A stretch of 64,000 nucleotides of DNA from Absicoccus porci. GTDB lineage: Bacteria; Bacillota_I; Bacilli_A; Erysipelotrichales; Erysipelotrichaceae. A model generated the notes under the pieces. It saw only the letters and a program-made list of their open reading frames with translations, searched no databases and was not told the origin of the DNA. The stretch is from the NCBI RefSeq assembly GCF_003725415.1, contig NZ_RJQC01000001.1:155611-219610 (forward strand), given 5' to 3'. The first letter of the stretch is position 1, and every line of letters starts with the position of its first letter. Position numbers and translations under genes: made by a program. Shown in pieces: positions 18,218 through 27,583 of this stretch.

Positions 18218-19681
18218 ATGAAAACCATTATGCAAAAGTATGAAATTATTCGGTTAAAGAAAGAGGGGTGGAGCGATAACCGGATATCCAAAACATTTGG
18301 TGTTTCCAGAAATACGATTCGAAAGTACTGGAAATCCTATTGCAGTAATTTGGATGAATTGCTGAAACTGGATCCAAATGTGGATACACGGAAAGTTATT
18401 GAAACTTTAATTGATGATCCTTCCTATGATTCATCAAAACGGACTGCTAGAAAGTATTCTGAAGAAATGGATATTCAATTGCGCAAGATTCTTGCCGATG
18501 AAGAAAACAAGACCAGACTACTGGGACCGGGTCATAAACAGGCCTTGAATGACAGACAGATCTACCAGCTGTTGATCAATCAGGGATTTGATATTGGTGA
18601 AACAACGATACGAAAACGGCTGCGAGTCATTAGAGATGAAAAAAAAGAAGCTTTTATTAAACAGAAATATGATTACTGTGACCGATTTGAATACGATTTT
18701 GGCGAAGTAAGACTGATTATCGATGGCAGGAATATAAAAGGATACCTGGCCGTCCTGGTCTGTCCTGCATCCGGATTTCGCTGGGCCTATCTGTATCGCA
18801 ATTCGAAGATGGATGTCTTCCTGGATTCACATGTACGTTTCTTCGAGATGCTTGGTGGATCATTCAAGGAAGGTGTCTATGACAATATGAAGAATGTGGT
18901 CGCCCGTTTTATTGGAAAAAATGAAAAGCAACTGAATGAACAGCTTATAAAGCTGGCACTCTATTATGATTTCACCATCAATGTGACCAACTGTTTCAGC
19001 GGCAATGAAAAAGGGACCGTTGAAAGTGCTGTCAAATGGATACGAAATAAAGTATTCGCTTATAAATATGCGTTTGATACATTTGAGAATGCATGTGACT
19101 ATCTGCAGGAAAAACTGGTTGAGATCAATAAGAATTCGAATATCGAAGAAGAAAAGAAACATCTTAAACCATACCGGCCAAGATATGAGACGGCCCGTAT
19201 CACAAAAAACAGAGTGGATAAATATTCATTTGTTCATATCGACAATAACTGTTATTCCGTTCCGGAGGATCTGTGTCAAAAATGGGTGATCGCAAAGCTG
19301 TATCCAAATGATCTGATCATCATGTATAAGCAGGAGATCGTTGCACGGCATGCCCGTATTGCCGGGAAAGGAAAAACGCGCATAGACATTCGGCACTATC
19401 TACACACGTTTTCCCGAAAACCTGGTTCGCTCTCGAATTCTCTGGCATTGAAGAGCGAACCTGAACTAAAAAATATGTTCAATAAATATTATAAAGAAAA
19501 ACCCAAAGTATTTATAGAAATACTTAGAAGATATTCCGACAGTGATCTGAAAACATTGCTCGAAGCACTTGAACCCAGACAACAGGAGGCAAAGATACAG
19601 CAGGCTGTCGATGATAAGACGATGGAACAGATCAACGAATTATGTGAAATGTTCATTGGAGGAAATCAATATGTCCATTAA
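18218..19681 (+). CDS. istA: IS21 transposase IstA
   Basis: 487 residues from the ATG at 18218 (the frame is open 12 codons further up; GGAGG at 18201-18205 and GGAG at 18214 both lie nearby). An N-terminal helix-turn-helix reads KKEGWSDNRISKTFGVSRNT. The DDE integrase core follows: YDFGEVRLIIDGRNIKGYLA, then NCFSGNEKGTVESAVKWIRN containing the glutamate. The C-terminus has the beta-barrel segment around NCYSVPEDL. It overlaps istB by 11 bases. Full length, presumably active if both ends are intact. Confidence 0.9.
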   Translation: MKTIMQKYEIIRLKKEGWSDNRISKTFGVSRNTIRKYWKSYCSNLDELLKLDPNVDTRKVIETLIDDPSYDSSKRTARKYSEEMDIQLRKILADEENKTRLLGPGHKQALNDRQIYQLLINQGFDIGETTIRKRLRVIRDEKKEAFIKQKYDYCDRFEYDFGEVRLIIDGRNIKGYLAVLVCPASGFRWAYLYRNSKMDVFLDSHVRFFEMLGGSFKEGVYDNMKNVVARFIGKNEKQLNEQLIKLALYYDFTINVTNCFSGNEKGTVESAVKWIRNKVFAYKYAFDTFENACDYLQEKLVEINKNSNIEEEKKHLKPYRPRYETARITKNRVDKYSFVHIDNNCYSVPEDLCQKWVIAKLYPNDLIIMYKQEIVARHARIAGKGKTRIDIRHYLHTFSRKPGSLSNSLALKSEPELKNMFNKYYKEKPKVFIEILRRYSDSDLKTLLEALEPRQQEAKIQQAVDDKTMEQINELCEMFIGGNQYVH

Positions 19682-20429
19682 AGAATCAGCATATATACTA
19701 CGTCTTCCATTCATTCGTAACAATTATGAAGAATGTGCCAAAGAGGCACGATTAAAAGACATGAGCTTTGAAGATTTTTTGGAAGAACTGTTAAAAAATG
19801 AAGTGGAGCTCCGAACCAGAAACAGCATAAAAACGAGGATAAGACGGGCAAAGTTTCCCTATCAGATGATCTTGCAGGATTATCAAAGAGAACATCTCAG
19901 CATAGAGATCCGACAAAAAATTCACGAACTGGAGACGCTTGAATTCATCGACAATAAGCAGAATATCATATTGATTGGCAATCCGGGAACAGGCAAAACA
20001 GCACTGAGCATCGCATTGGGAACAGAAGCATGTCAGCAGGGCAAGAAAGTATTGTTTGTAAGCATACCGACCCTATTGATAGAACTGAAAGAAGCGATGA
20101 ATCAAAATCAAATAACGATGTACAAAAGAAAATTTGAAAGCTATGACCTGGTCATACTGGACGAGCTGGGGTACTGCACATTCGACCAAGAACGAGGAGA
20201 GATATTGTTCAATCTGTTATCCAGCCGAAATGAAAAAGGAGCCATGATCATCACATCCAATCTGACATTTGATCGGTGGAATGAAGTTTTTAAAGACCAG
20301 GTATTAACGGGAGCAATCATTGACAGACTGGCATACATGTCTTACCTGATTGACATGTCTGGAGATAGTTATAGAACTCTGGCAACAAAGAATTGGAATA
20401 CAAAAAATGGTTCAACCACCAATCAATAG
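19671..20429 (+). CDS. istB: IS21 helper ATPase IstB
   Basis: 252 residues, an AAA+ ATPase related to DnaC. Walker A is LIGNPGTGKTALS, Walker B is LVILDELGYCTF, and the arginine-containing region ITSNLTFDRWNEVF follows, as in all IstB proteins. The ATG at 19671 has GGAGG nearby and overlaps the end of istA by 11 bases, allowing coupled translation. It selects target DNA and stimulates IstA. It is complete. Confidence 0.9.
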   Translation: MSIKESAYILRLPFIRNNYEECAKEARLKDMSFEDFLEELLKNEVELRTRNSIKTRIRRAKFPYQMILQDYQREHLSIEIRQKIHELETLEFIDNKQNIILIGNPGTGKTALSIALGTEACQQGKKVLFVSIPTLLIELKEAMNQNQITMYKRKFESYDLVILDELGYCTFDQERGEILFNLLSSRNEKGAMIITSNLTFDRWNEVFKDQVLTGAIIDRLAYMSYLIDMSGDSYRTLATKNWNTKNGSTTNQ

Positions 20430-20449
20430 CTATTAAAGTATTCAGAAAA

Positions 20450-20492
20450 AATCGAAGATATTCATCCTGAAATATGATGAAATATCTTCGAT
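20450..20492. repeat. Long hairpin in the IS21 right end
   Basis: AATCGAAGATATT and AATATCTTCGATT are inverted around an 18-base loop, just after the istB stop. No strong T-run follows; it probably terminates or insulates IS transcription. Confidence 0.55.
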
Positions 20493-20550
20493 TCGAGAGT
20501 GAGTAGTTGATCAGTTTTCAATTGCGAAGTTGGTCAGTTTTCAGTTGACA

Positions 20551-21046
20551 AATACACACGACCATTGAATTATTATCGGTTTCTATGCTGATTGTGATTA
20601 GTACCTTTGCCCTTGATTTTATCCATTCGGACAGAAGTATTTTTAAGATTGTAGACCTTGACGAAGCGTGGGCGTTCTTAAATGTGGCACAAGGAGAAAC
20701 GCTCTCTAACAAGCTGGTTCGTGCTGGACGAGCTATGCAGGCAGGCGTTTATTTTGTTACCCAGTCTGCCTATGATGTTTCAAAGGAAAGTCTGAAAAAC
20801 AATATCGGCTTGAAGTTTGCCTTTCGTTCTACTGACATTAACGAGATAAAACAGACCTTAGAGTTTTTTGGTATCGACAAGGACGACGAGAACAACCAGA
20901 AACGCTTGCGTGATTTAGAGAACGGACAATGCTTATTGCAGGACTTATACGGACGTGTCGGTGTGGTGCAGATACACCCCGTCTTTGAAGAACTGCTACA
21001 CGCCTTTGATACCAGACCGCCCGTACAGAGAAATGAGGTGGAGTGA
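20551..21046 (+). pseudogene. orf16: VirB4-like conjugation ATPase (Tn916 orf16), 3' fragment
   Basis: The frame is open from the IS21 junction and encodes about the last 164 residues of the type IV secretion ATPase. Visible are the Walker B region FKIVDLDEAWAFLN, the GRAMQAGVYFVTQSA segment and the C-terminal half of the motor domain. The first ~650 residues, including Walker A, are gone. The stop TGA shares a base with the ATG of orf15 (TGATG), as in an intact transfer operon. Without its N-terminus the ATPase cannot work. Confidence 0.85.
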
Positions 21047-23241
21047 TGAAAGAAAGGATAAAAGGTGCGTTCACAAAAAAGAAGATTTTCCACTTTCTCA
21101 AAATGGTTCTGTTCGTGGTGGCACTCTCCCTTATCCTGCTTTCACTTCTGGGGACGGTGGCTCATGCGACGGGGCTTGTGGACGATACCATAAATGCAGA
21201 AAATCTTTACTCAAAATATCCGCTGTCGAATTACCAGCTTGATTTTTATGTGGATAATAGCTGGTCGTGGCTTCCGTGGAACTGGCTGGACGGTATCGGA
21301 AAATCGGTGCAGTATGGGCTTTACTGCATTACCAACTTTGTCTGGACGATAAGCCTTTATTTAAGCAATGCCACGGGCTATGTGGTGCAGGAAGCCTATA
21401 AACTGGACTTCATTAACGATATGGCAGACAGTATCGGAAAAAGCATACAGACCATTGCAGGCGTAACACAGAACGGTTTTTCTTCTACGGGCTTCTATGT
21501 TGGTTTCCTGCTTCTCATTATCTTAGTGGTGGGACTTTATGTTGCCTATACGGGACTGATAAAACGGGAAACCAGCAAGGCACTTCATGCCGTTATTAAC
21601 TTTGTGGTGGTGTTCGTGCTGTCCGCTTCGTTTATTGCCTACGCTCCCGACTACATCAAAAAGATAAATGAATTTTCAAGTGATATTAGTACCGCTTCGT
21701 TGGACTTGGGAACAAAAATCATGCTCCCAAACTCTGACAGCAAGGGCAAGGACAGCGTGGACTTGATAAGGGACAGCCTATTTTCTATTCAAGTGGAACA
21801 GCCGTGGTTACTCTTACAATTCGGGAACAGCAACGCAGAAGAAATCGGGGCAGACCGTGTAGAAGCTCTGGTATCGGCAAGCCCAGAGGACGAGGACGGA
21901 AAGACCAGAGAGGAAGTCGTGAAAACAGAAATCGAGGACAACGACAACAACAATCTGACGATACCGCAGGTCGTGAACCGTTTAGGTATGGTGTTCTTCC
22001 TACTGTTCTTCAACTTAGGGATAACGATATTTGTATTCTTGCTTACGGGCATGATGTTATTCAGCCAGATACTTTTTATTATCTTTGCTATGTTTCTGCC
22101 TATCAGCTTTTTACTTTCCATGATACCGAACTATGAAAGCATGGCAAAGCAGGCAATCGTGAGGGTGTTTAATACCATAATGACACGAGCAGGAATAACG
22201 CTCATTGTAACGGTGGCGTTCAGCATTTCCAGTATGTTTTATAACATATCCACGGACTATCCGTTTTTCATGGTGGCGTTCTTACAGATAGTGTGTTTCG
22301 CTGGTATCTACATGAAGCTGGGTGACTTAATGAGTATGTTCTCTTTGAACGCTAATGATAGTCAAAGCATGGGACGAAGAATTTTCCGCAGACCATATCT
22401 ATACTTGGCACATAGGGCTAGACGTATGGAAAGACGGCTTGCTGGTGCGGTTACTGCTGGTGGTGTTGCTGGTGCGGTGGCTGGTAGCACGATTTCAAAC
22501 AGAAAAGCGACAAGGAACACAGCTACAAAAGATAGTCGGGGTAATACATCTTCCAGCATGGGACAGCGTGTAGGTTCAAAGGTGGGTGCTGTCTTAGATA
22601 CAAAAAATAAAGTGAAAGATAAGGCAAGTGCTGTCAAAGAGAATATCAAGGATATGCCGACACAGACCGCTTATGCCGTCCACTCCGCAAAGGAAAAGGC
22701 AAAGTCCAGCGTGTCCGACTTCAAGCGTGGCATGGTGCAGGAACAGCAGTCCAGACAGTCGGGACGTATGGAAAAACGGGAACAGCATAGGCAGAATATC
22801 GCCGATAAGCGTATGGAGCTTCAAAAGGCACAAGAAGCAAGGCAGGCACAGCGAAAGGCTGACGGATCAGCGACAACGGGAGCTACCCGTCCCCATGAGC
22901 GACCAGCCACAGCTTCAACCATTCCAAAGCCGAGTGCTGAAAAAACGCAGGAAGTCAAACGCCCTGCCACAGCGACGACTTCAAAAACAAATGAGCCAGT
23001 CAAGACAACGGTTATCAAAGAGCGTCCCTTATCTTCGGGTACTTCTGATAGGAAAACGAGCCAGCCTACACAGCCAGTACATAGGCAGAATGTAGAAAAA
23101 GTGGTATCGCAGGAAACACGCCAGAATGACACCAAAGACCGCAGGACAAAAGTTCAGCAGACGCAAAGCGTCCAGAAAAACCAGCAGACCACAGAGAAAA
23201 CCCGTAACCTTGTAATGAAGAAAGGACAGAAGAAAAAATGA
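21046..23241 (+). CDS. orf15: Conjugation channel membrane protein (Tn916 orf15/VirB6-like)
   Basis: 731 residues, starting at ATG 21046 coupled to the upstream stop; a GTG at 21043 is an alternative. An N-terminal hydrophobic segment (about 13-36) is followed by several membrane helices around 85-105, 130-200 and 310-440. The C-terminal third (from about 470) is a basic, Lys/Gln/Arg/Thr-rich, disordered tail. This is the large membrane-spanning component of the Gram-positive mating channel. It appears intact, but its operon partners upstream are deleted. Confidence 0.88.
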   Translation: MKERIKGAFTKKKIFHFLKMVLFVVALSLILLSLLGTVAHATGLVDDTINAENLYSKYPLSNYQLDFYVDNSWSWLPWNWLDGIGKSVQYGLYCITNFVWTISLYLSNATGYVVQEAYKLDFINDMADSIGKSIQTIAGVTQNGFSSTGFYVGFLLLIILVVGLYVAYTGLIKRETSKALHAVINFVVVFVLSASFIAYAPDYIKKINEFSSDISTASLDLGTKIMLPNSDSKGKDSVDLIRDSLFSIQVEQPWLLLQFGNSNAEEIGADRVEALVSASPEDEDGKTREEVVKTEIEDNDNNNLTIPQVVNRLGMVFFLLFFNLGITIFVFLLTGMMLFSQILFIIFAMFLPISFLLSMIPNYESMAKQAIVRVFNTIMTRAGITLIVTVAFSISSMFYNISTDYPFFMVAFLQIVCFAGIYMKLGDLMSMFSLNANDSQSMGRRIFRRPYLYLAHRARRMERRLAGAVTAGGVAGAVAGSTISNRKATRNTATKDSRGNTSSSMGQRVGSKVGAVLDTKNKVKDKASAVKENIKDMPTQTAYAVHSAKEKAKSSVSDFKRGMVQEQQSRQSGRMEKREQHRQNIADKRMELQKAQEARQAQRKADGSATTGATRPHERPATASTIPKPSAEKTQEVKRPATATTSKTNEPVKTTVIKERPLSSGTSDRKTSQPTQPVHRQNVEKVVSQETRQNDTKDRRTKVQQTQSVQKNQQTTEKTRNLVMKKGQKKK

Positions 23242-24245
23242 AACTGAAACATATTGCTATTATCGGCAGTCTGTTTCCTATCCTCTTTTCACTGGTGCTT
23301 TTCTTTGGGGTGTTGATTAGTGCGGACAGCGACGACGAGAACAGCAACTTTTCTTCTGGCATTACGGGTATGAACTTATCCGCAGAAGTCTTGAAACATC
23401 AGCCTATGGTGGAAAAGTACGCCAGAGAATACGGCATTTCCGAGTATGTCAATGTGTTGCTGGCAATCATACAAGTGGAAAGTGGCGGTACAGCCGAGGA
23501 CGTTATGCAAAGCTCTGAAAGTCTGGGACTACCGCCCAATTCATTAGATACAGAAAGTTCAATCAAGCAGGGGTGTAAATATTTTGCGTCCCTGCTTTCG
23601 TCCTGCAAAAATCAAGGTATGGACGATTTGAATGTAGCGATACAGTCTTATAACTATGGCGGTGGTTATGTGGGATATGTGGCAGGAAAAGGAAATAAAC
23701 ACACTTTCAACCTTGCAGAGAGCTTTGCCCGTGAAAAATCGGGTGGAAAGAAAGTAACATACACCAATCCAATAGCTGTTGCGAAGAATGGAGGCTGGCG
23801 GTATAGCTATGGAAATATGTTCTATGTGGAATTAGTCAATCAGTATTTAACTGTTCCGCAGGTGTCGGGAGAGCTGGCACAAAAGGTAATGAATGAAGCG
23901 TTGAAGTATCAAGGCTGGAAGTACGTCTATGGTGGTAGTAATCCCAACACTTCCTTTGACTGTTCGGGACTGACACAATGGTGTTATGGAAAAGCTGGTA
24001 TCTCCTTACCGAGAACGGCACAAGCACAGTATGATGCTACCCAACATCTCCCACTCTCGCAGGCAAAGGCTGGGGACTTGGTATTTTTCCATTCTACCTA
24101 TAACGCTGGTTCGTATGTAACCCACGTCGGCATTTATGTAGGAAATAACCAGATGTACCATGCAGGCGACCCGATAGGATTTGCAGACCTAAGCAGTAGT
24201 TACTGGCAACAACACTTAATCGGTGCAGGACGAGTAAAACAATAG
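23238..24245 (+). CDS. orf14: Bifunctional cell-wall hydrolase (Tn916 orf14)
   Basis: 335 residues. One N-terminal transmembrane helix (about 5-28) anchors a lysozyme-like domain (about 50-190; catalytic glutamate in QVESGG, GGGYVGYV) and an NlpC/P60 domain (about 220-335; Cys in FDCSGLTQWC, His in VTHVGIYVG). It cuts peptidoglycan so the mating channel can pass the wall. It overlaps orf15 by 4 bases (ATGA). Both domains look complete. Confidence 0.9.
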   Translation: MKLKHIAIIGSLFPILFSLVLFFGVLISADSDDENSNFSSGITGMNLSAEVLKHQPMVEKYAREYGISEYVNVLLAIIQVESGGTAEDVMQSSESLGLPPNSLDTESSIKQGCKYFASLLSSCKNQGMDDLNVAIQSYNYGGGYVGYVAGKGNKHTFNLAESFAREKSGGKKVTYTNPIAVAKNGGWRYSYGNMFYVELVNQYLTVPQVSGELAQKVMNEALKYQGWKYVYGGSNPNTSFDCSGLTQWCYGKAGISLPRTAQAQYDATQHLPLSQAKAGDLVFFHSTYNAGSYVTHVGIYVGNNQMYHAGDPIGFADLSSSYWQQHLIGAGRVKQ

Positions 24246-24260
24246 AAAGGACTTGAAGAT

Positions 24261-25172
24261 ATGTTTAAGAAAAATAAGAAACAGACAGAAACTATCAAAG
24301 AACCAAAAGAAAAAAAGGTGCGTACTGTCAAGGTAGGCACACATAAGAAAACTGTGATTGCCTTGTGGGTGGTGCTTATCGCAAGCGTGAGCTTCGGGGT
24401 GTATAAGAATTTTACCGCTATCGACCAGCACACCACCCATGAAAAAGAAATCATTGAGCTTCGCTTGCAGGACACCAACGGGATAGAAAATTTCGTGAAG
24501 AACTTTGCGAAGTCATATTACACATGGAATAACAGCAAAGAAGCGATTGAAGCAAGGACGCAGGCAATCAGCGGTTATCTGACAAAGGAATTGCAGGACT
24601 TGAATATAGATACCATTAGAACCGACATACCGACCAGCTCCACAGTTACAGATGTGATTGTATGGCATATCGAGCAATCGGGAACGGATACTTTTTCTGC
24701 TACCTACGAAGTAGATCAGCAGATAAAAGAGGGCGAACAGACAAGCAATGTGAAAGCAACCTATACTGTAAAAGTTCATGTAGACGCTGACGGGGATATG
24801 GTAATCGTTCAGAACCCTACTCTTGCACCAGCAATCGAAAAATCAGACTATGATCCAAAGACACCAGAAACAGACGCAAGTGTAGACGCTGATACTGCAA
24901 ATGACGCTACCGCATTTCTGGAAACATTCTTTAAGTTGTACCCAACAGCCACAGAAAACGAACTTGCTTATTATGTGTCGGGGAATGTGCTTGAACCTAT
25001 CGGCAGGGACTACCTTTATTCTGAACTGGTAAACCCTATCTTTACAAAAGACGGGGAGAATGTAAAAGTTAAGGTTGCTGTAAAATTCCTTGATAATCAG
25101 ACAAAGGCAACGCAAGTATCGCAGTATGAGCTTGTGCTACATAAGGATAGTAACTGGAAGATTGTAGGATAA
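24261..25172 (+). CDS. orf13: Conjugal transfer protein TcpC-like (Tn916 orf13)
   Basis: 303 residues: a basic cytoplasmic N-terminus, one transmembrane helix (about 30-50), then two NTF2-like domains outside the membrane (about 70-180 and 205-300). This is the VirB8-like TcpC family of Gram-positive conjugation systems, which nucleates the membrane complex. It is preceded by AGAAAGGAC and lies 15 bases after orf14. It is the last transfer gene; an intrinsic terminator follows. Confidence 0.88.
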   Translation: MFKKNKKQTETIKEPKEKKVRTVKVGTHKKTVIALWVVLIASVSFGVYKNFTAIDQHTTHEKEIIELRLQDTNGIENFVKNFAKSYYTWNNSKEAIEARTQAISGYLTKELQDLNIDTIRTDIPTSSTVTDVIVWHIEQSGTDTFSATYEVDQQIKEGEQTSNVKATYTVKVHVDADGDMVIVQNPTLAPAIEKSDYDPKTPETDASVDADTANDATAFLETFFKLYPTATENELAYYVSGNVLEPIGRDYLYSELVNPIFTKDGENVKVKVAVKFLDNQTKATQVSQYELVLHKDSNWKIVG

Positions 25173-25175
25173 TTG

Positions 25176-25218
25176 TAAAAGGCTTGTATCATATTTTTAT
25201 GCTCTGCAAGCCTTTTAA
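25176..25218 (+). terminator. Terminator of the remaining transfer genes
   Basis: AAAAGGCTTG and CAAGCCTTTT form a 10-bp stem with a 20-base loop followed by a T-poor tail (AATATT). It separates the conjugation genes from the GntR/ABC cassette. Confidence 0.6.
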
Positions 25219-25220
25219 TA

Positions 25221-25271
25221 TTGACAACTGTATTTTTAAGTATTATGCTGTACTTGTATAAGCTATACAGT
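25221..25271 (+). promoter_or_regulatory. Promoter and operator of the GntR/ABC cassette
   Basis: TTGACA at 25221-25226 and TATGCT at 25244-25249 are separated by 17 bases. Immediately overlapping is the dyad CTGTA-N12-TACAG (25248-25269), a likely operator for the YtrA-type repressor encoded just downstream, implying autoregulation. Confidence 0.65.
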
Positions 25272-25292
25272 ATAGAACAAGGCGGTGTTTAA

Positions 25293-25670
25293 ATGGAAAT
25301 CTTTATCAATAATCATGCAAGCATACCTATTTATGAACAAATTTCTTCGCAAATAAAAGCATTGATTATAAATGGGGAATTAAAGGCTGGCGAAGCTCTA
25401 CCATCAATAAGAGGACTTGCAAAATCATTGCATATAAGTGTATTGACTGTTCAAAAATCTTATGATGTGCTTCAAAAAGACGGTTTTATCGAAACAACAG
25501 CAGGCAAAGGGTGTTTTGTATCTGCTCAAAATCAAGATTTTTATATAGAAGAACAACAGAAAAAAATCGAAGATAGATTTGTAGAAGCTATTGAAATAGC
25601 CCGTGCAAGTGGCATAAACCTTGATAAATTGATTGGATTATTAAAATTATTATATGAGGAGGACGAGTAA
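25293..25670 (+). CDS. GntR-family repressor, YtrA subfamily
   Basis: 125 residues with an N-terminal winged helix (about 10-75; IPIYEQISSQIKALIINGEL, then LPSIRGLAKSLHISVLTVQKSYDVLQ) and only a short C-terminal helical tail, which defines the YtrA branch. These regulators usually repress a neighbouring ABC transporter and respond to cell-wall-active compounds. The ATG follows AAGGCGG and the next gene starts directly at its stop. Lower GC than the transfer genes suggests separate acquisition. Confidence 0.88.
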   Translation: MEIFINNHASIPIYEQISSQIKALIINGELKAGEALPSIRGLAKSLHISVLTVQKSYDVLQKDGFIETTAGKGCFVSAQNQDFYIEEQQKKIEDRFVEAIEIARASGINLDKLIGLLKLLYEEDE

Positions 25671-26534
25671 ATGGCTGAAAATATTTTAGAAGTTAAAAAC
25701 CTTACAAAAGATTATGGCGATTTTGTATTAAATGACTTAAGTTTTTCCATTCCTAGAGGTGTAATTATGGGGCTTATTGGCGAAAATGGAGCTGGAAAAT
25801 CGACCACAGTAAATTGTATTTTGAACGAAATTAAGAAAAACAGTGGAAACATTTTGATTTTTGGAAAAGACCACATAATTGATGAATGTGAAATAAAAGA
25901 TAAAATCGGAATTGTATTTGACGAAAACCACTTTCCAGATATTTTTACACCAAAAGAAATTGAAAAATATATGTCGGGAATATATACCAATTGGGACAGT
26001 ATAGCATTTCGTAATTATTTGAAACAGTTCGAATTACCAGCAAAGAAGAAAATTAAAGATTTTTCTAAAGGAATGAAAGTAAAACTTGCATTCGCTGTTG
26101 CTCTTTCACATAAAGCAGAATTACTTATATTAGATGAAGCAACAAGTGGATTGGACCCTATTATTCGAGATGATATTCTTGATATACTGATTGATTTTGT
26201 GCAAGATGAAAATTACTCTATTTTGTTTTCATCACATATTACAAGTGATTTAGAAAAAATAGCAGATTATATTACTTTTATTCATAAAGGACGGTTAGTT
26301 TTCTGCTCATTAAAAGACGACTTAATTGATAACTATGGTGTTGTAAGTTGTGGAGCAAGTGTCTTTGATACGCTAGATAAGACAGAAATTATTTCCTATC
26401 AAAAAGAAGATTATCAATATAAGGTTCTTGTTCGTGATAGAAACAAGATTGCAAAAGATTTTCCAAAAGCACTTGTAGAACCTGCTACTATTGAAAATAT
26501 TATGTTGTTTTACGTAAAGGGGGAATTACAATGA
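25671..26534 (+). CDS. ABC transporter ATP-binding protein
   Basis: 287 residues. Walker A GENGAGKSTT (near 39-48), signature FSKGMKVKLAFA near 130, Walker B LLILDEATSGLD near 155 and the H-loop SSHIT are all present. It belongs to the single-domain exporters paired with YtrA regulators and ABC-2 permeases. The gene starts 1 base after the regulator stop and overlaps the permease by 4 bases. The likely role is self-protection against, or sensing of, a peptide or envelope-active compound; this is inferred from family and context. Confidence 0.88.
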   Translation: MAENILEVKNLTKDYGDFVLNDLSFSIPRGVIMGLIGENGAGKSTTVNCILNEIKKNSGNILIFGKDHIIDECEIKDKIGIVFDENHFPDIFTPKEIEKYMSGIYTNWDSIAFRNYLKQFELPAKKKIKDFSKGMKVKLAFAVALSHKAELLILDEATSGLDPIIRDDILDILIDFVQDENYSILFSSHITSDLEKIADYITFIHKGRLVFCSLKDDLIDNYGVVSCGASVFDTLDKTEIISYQKEDYQYKVLVRDRNKIAKDFPKALVEPATIENIMLFYVKGELQ

Positions 26535-27175
26535 AAGGCTTATTGATGAAAGATTTATTAGTAATTCAGAAAAAATATGGAATTACTAGAATTATTATGG
26601 ATATATTCATTATAGTAGCTTTGATGTTATTTTTAAAAGGGACAGGAGCTATTTACATTAGTTTATTGTTAATTCCAGTTGAAATAATGACAATGATAAT
26701 TTCCTTAACGACTTGCGACGAACAATGGAAATGGGGGAAATATGTTGTTGCACTACCCGTTTCAAAAACTACGATTGTAAAAAGCAGATATATAGTTGCT
26801 TTGATTATGACTTGTATTGGCTTTGGGGTAGCTTTGCTTGTTAATACCATAACATATTTTATATTCCCTCAATTTGCATTTGGTTATTATATGTTTATTG
26901 CTTGTGCTTCTTTTGCCGTAACCTTAGTATTTTTGTCATTTGTATTGCCTTCAAATTATTCACTTGGAGTTAATGCAGGTTTTGCGGTTATGTTTACTCT
27001 AGTGATTATTCTTGTTGTATTGGCAGTTTGGACAAATGTGACTAACAATTCTATTTTATGGTTTGTAGTCGATAATTTTGAATTGAGTATCGGCATAGCT
27101 TTTATAATAGTTATAGCTCTTGCTTTCAGTTCTTATCTTCTATCAAAAGCATTTTTTACTAGAAAATACAATTAG
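26531..27175 (+). CDS. ABC-2-type transporter permease
   Basis: 214 residues with six predicted membrane helices (roughly 20-40, 42-65, 85-110, 115-140, 150-170, 185-205), corresponding to an ABC-2 permease that dimerises with the ATPase encoded immediately upstream (ATGA overlap). There are no large extracellular domains. The transported substrate is unknown. It completes a regulator-ATPase-permease cassette occupying the usual tet(M) position of Tn916-like elements. Confidence 0.82.
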   Translation: MKGLLMKDLLVIQKKYGITRIIMDIFIIVALMLFLKGTGAIYISLLLIPVEIMTMIISLTTCDEQWKWGKYVVALPVSKTTIVKSRYIVALIMTCIGFGVALLVNTITYFIFPQFAFGYYMFIACASFAVTLVFLSFVLPSNYSLGVNAGFAVMFTLVIILVVLAVWTNVTNNSILWFVVDNFELSIGIAFIIVIALAFSSYLLSKAFFTRKYN

Positions 27176-27187
27176 TGAGGTATTGTT

Positions 27188-27379
27188 ATGAGAAAATGTC
27201 TTAGATGTCATGAAGAAATGGTCGAAAATTTAGATGTTAAAGTTGATATGCAGGGATATGGTATTAGAATAACTACTAAAGGCGTTTTTGGAACTACGGT
27301 AGAAAAACCTAAAGTTGCAGTTTGTCCAAAATGTGGCGAAGTTTCCTTATATATTGAAAATTTTAAATCAATAAAATAA
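27188..27379 (+). CDS. Small zinc-ribbon protein
   Basis: 63 residues with two CxxC pairs, CLRC near residue 4 and CPKC near residue 50, expected to bind one zinc. The family is found next to small transporter and toxin-like genes, and its function is not known. The ATG follows AGTGAGGT and lies 12 bases after the permease stop, so it is probably part of the same transcript. Confidence 0.7.
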   Translation: MRKCLRCHEEMVENLDVKVDMQGYGIRITTKGVFGTTVEKPKVAVCPKCGEVSLYIENFKSIK

Positions 27380-27412
27380 ATGATTAAAATCTGCATATAG
27401 ACTGAGGGTTTA

Positions 27413-27574
27413 TTGTTTGCTAACGTCCGAGCGGATATTGAAGAATTTATGAATAGTACATACCCAGAGATGCAAGCAAATTTCAAAAGGTATTTTGGAA
27501 ATAGACATTTTACGCCGAAAAAATATGTTTATATCACTACGAAAAAGCAAAAATTAAATTTCTTAAAAGAATAA
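27413..27574 (+). pseudogene. Small open frame, likely 3' remnant
   Basis: About 53 codons from TTG 27413, after a GAGG, reading NVRADIEEFMNSTYPEMQAN and ending KKQKLNFLKE. It has the composition of a real protein end but no recognisable start domain, and an in-frame TAG lies just upstream. I interpret it as the tail of a gene replaced during module exchange; a genuine short gene is possible. Confidence 0.35.
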
Positions 27575-27583
27575 GGGGGGGCT

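Larger units (their letters stand above)
18109..20550 (+). mobile_element. IS21-family insertion sequence
   Basis: The element carries istA and istB in the usual overlapping order. Its ends are related inverted sequences: TGTAATTTAAAACTGATCAA at 18109 and, read inward from 20550, TGTCAACTGAAAACTGACCA. Each end has a second copy of the core (AAAATTGACCAG on the left; TTGAAAACTGATC on the right), the multiple terminal repeats typical of IS21. Length is about 2.44 kb. The flanks are unrelated (IS256 on the left, conjugation gene on the right), so no target duplication can be recognised. Confidence 0.8.

Noticed and set aside
18860-19162. Minus-strand frame of 100 codons in istA
   Set aside because: Antisense shadow of a clear transposase gene.
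27413-27574. Remnant of tet(M) downstream of the ABC cassette
   Set aside because: The translated tail does not resemble the end of a ribosomal protection protein.
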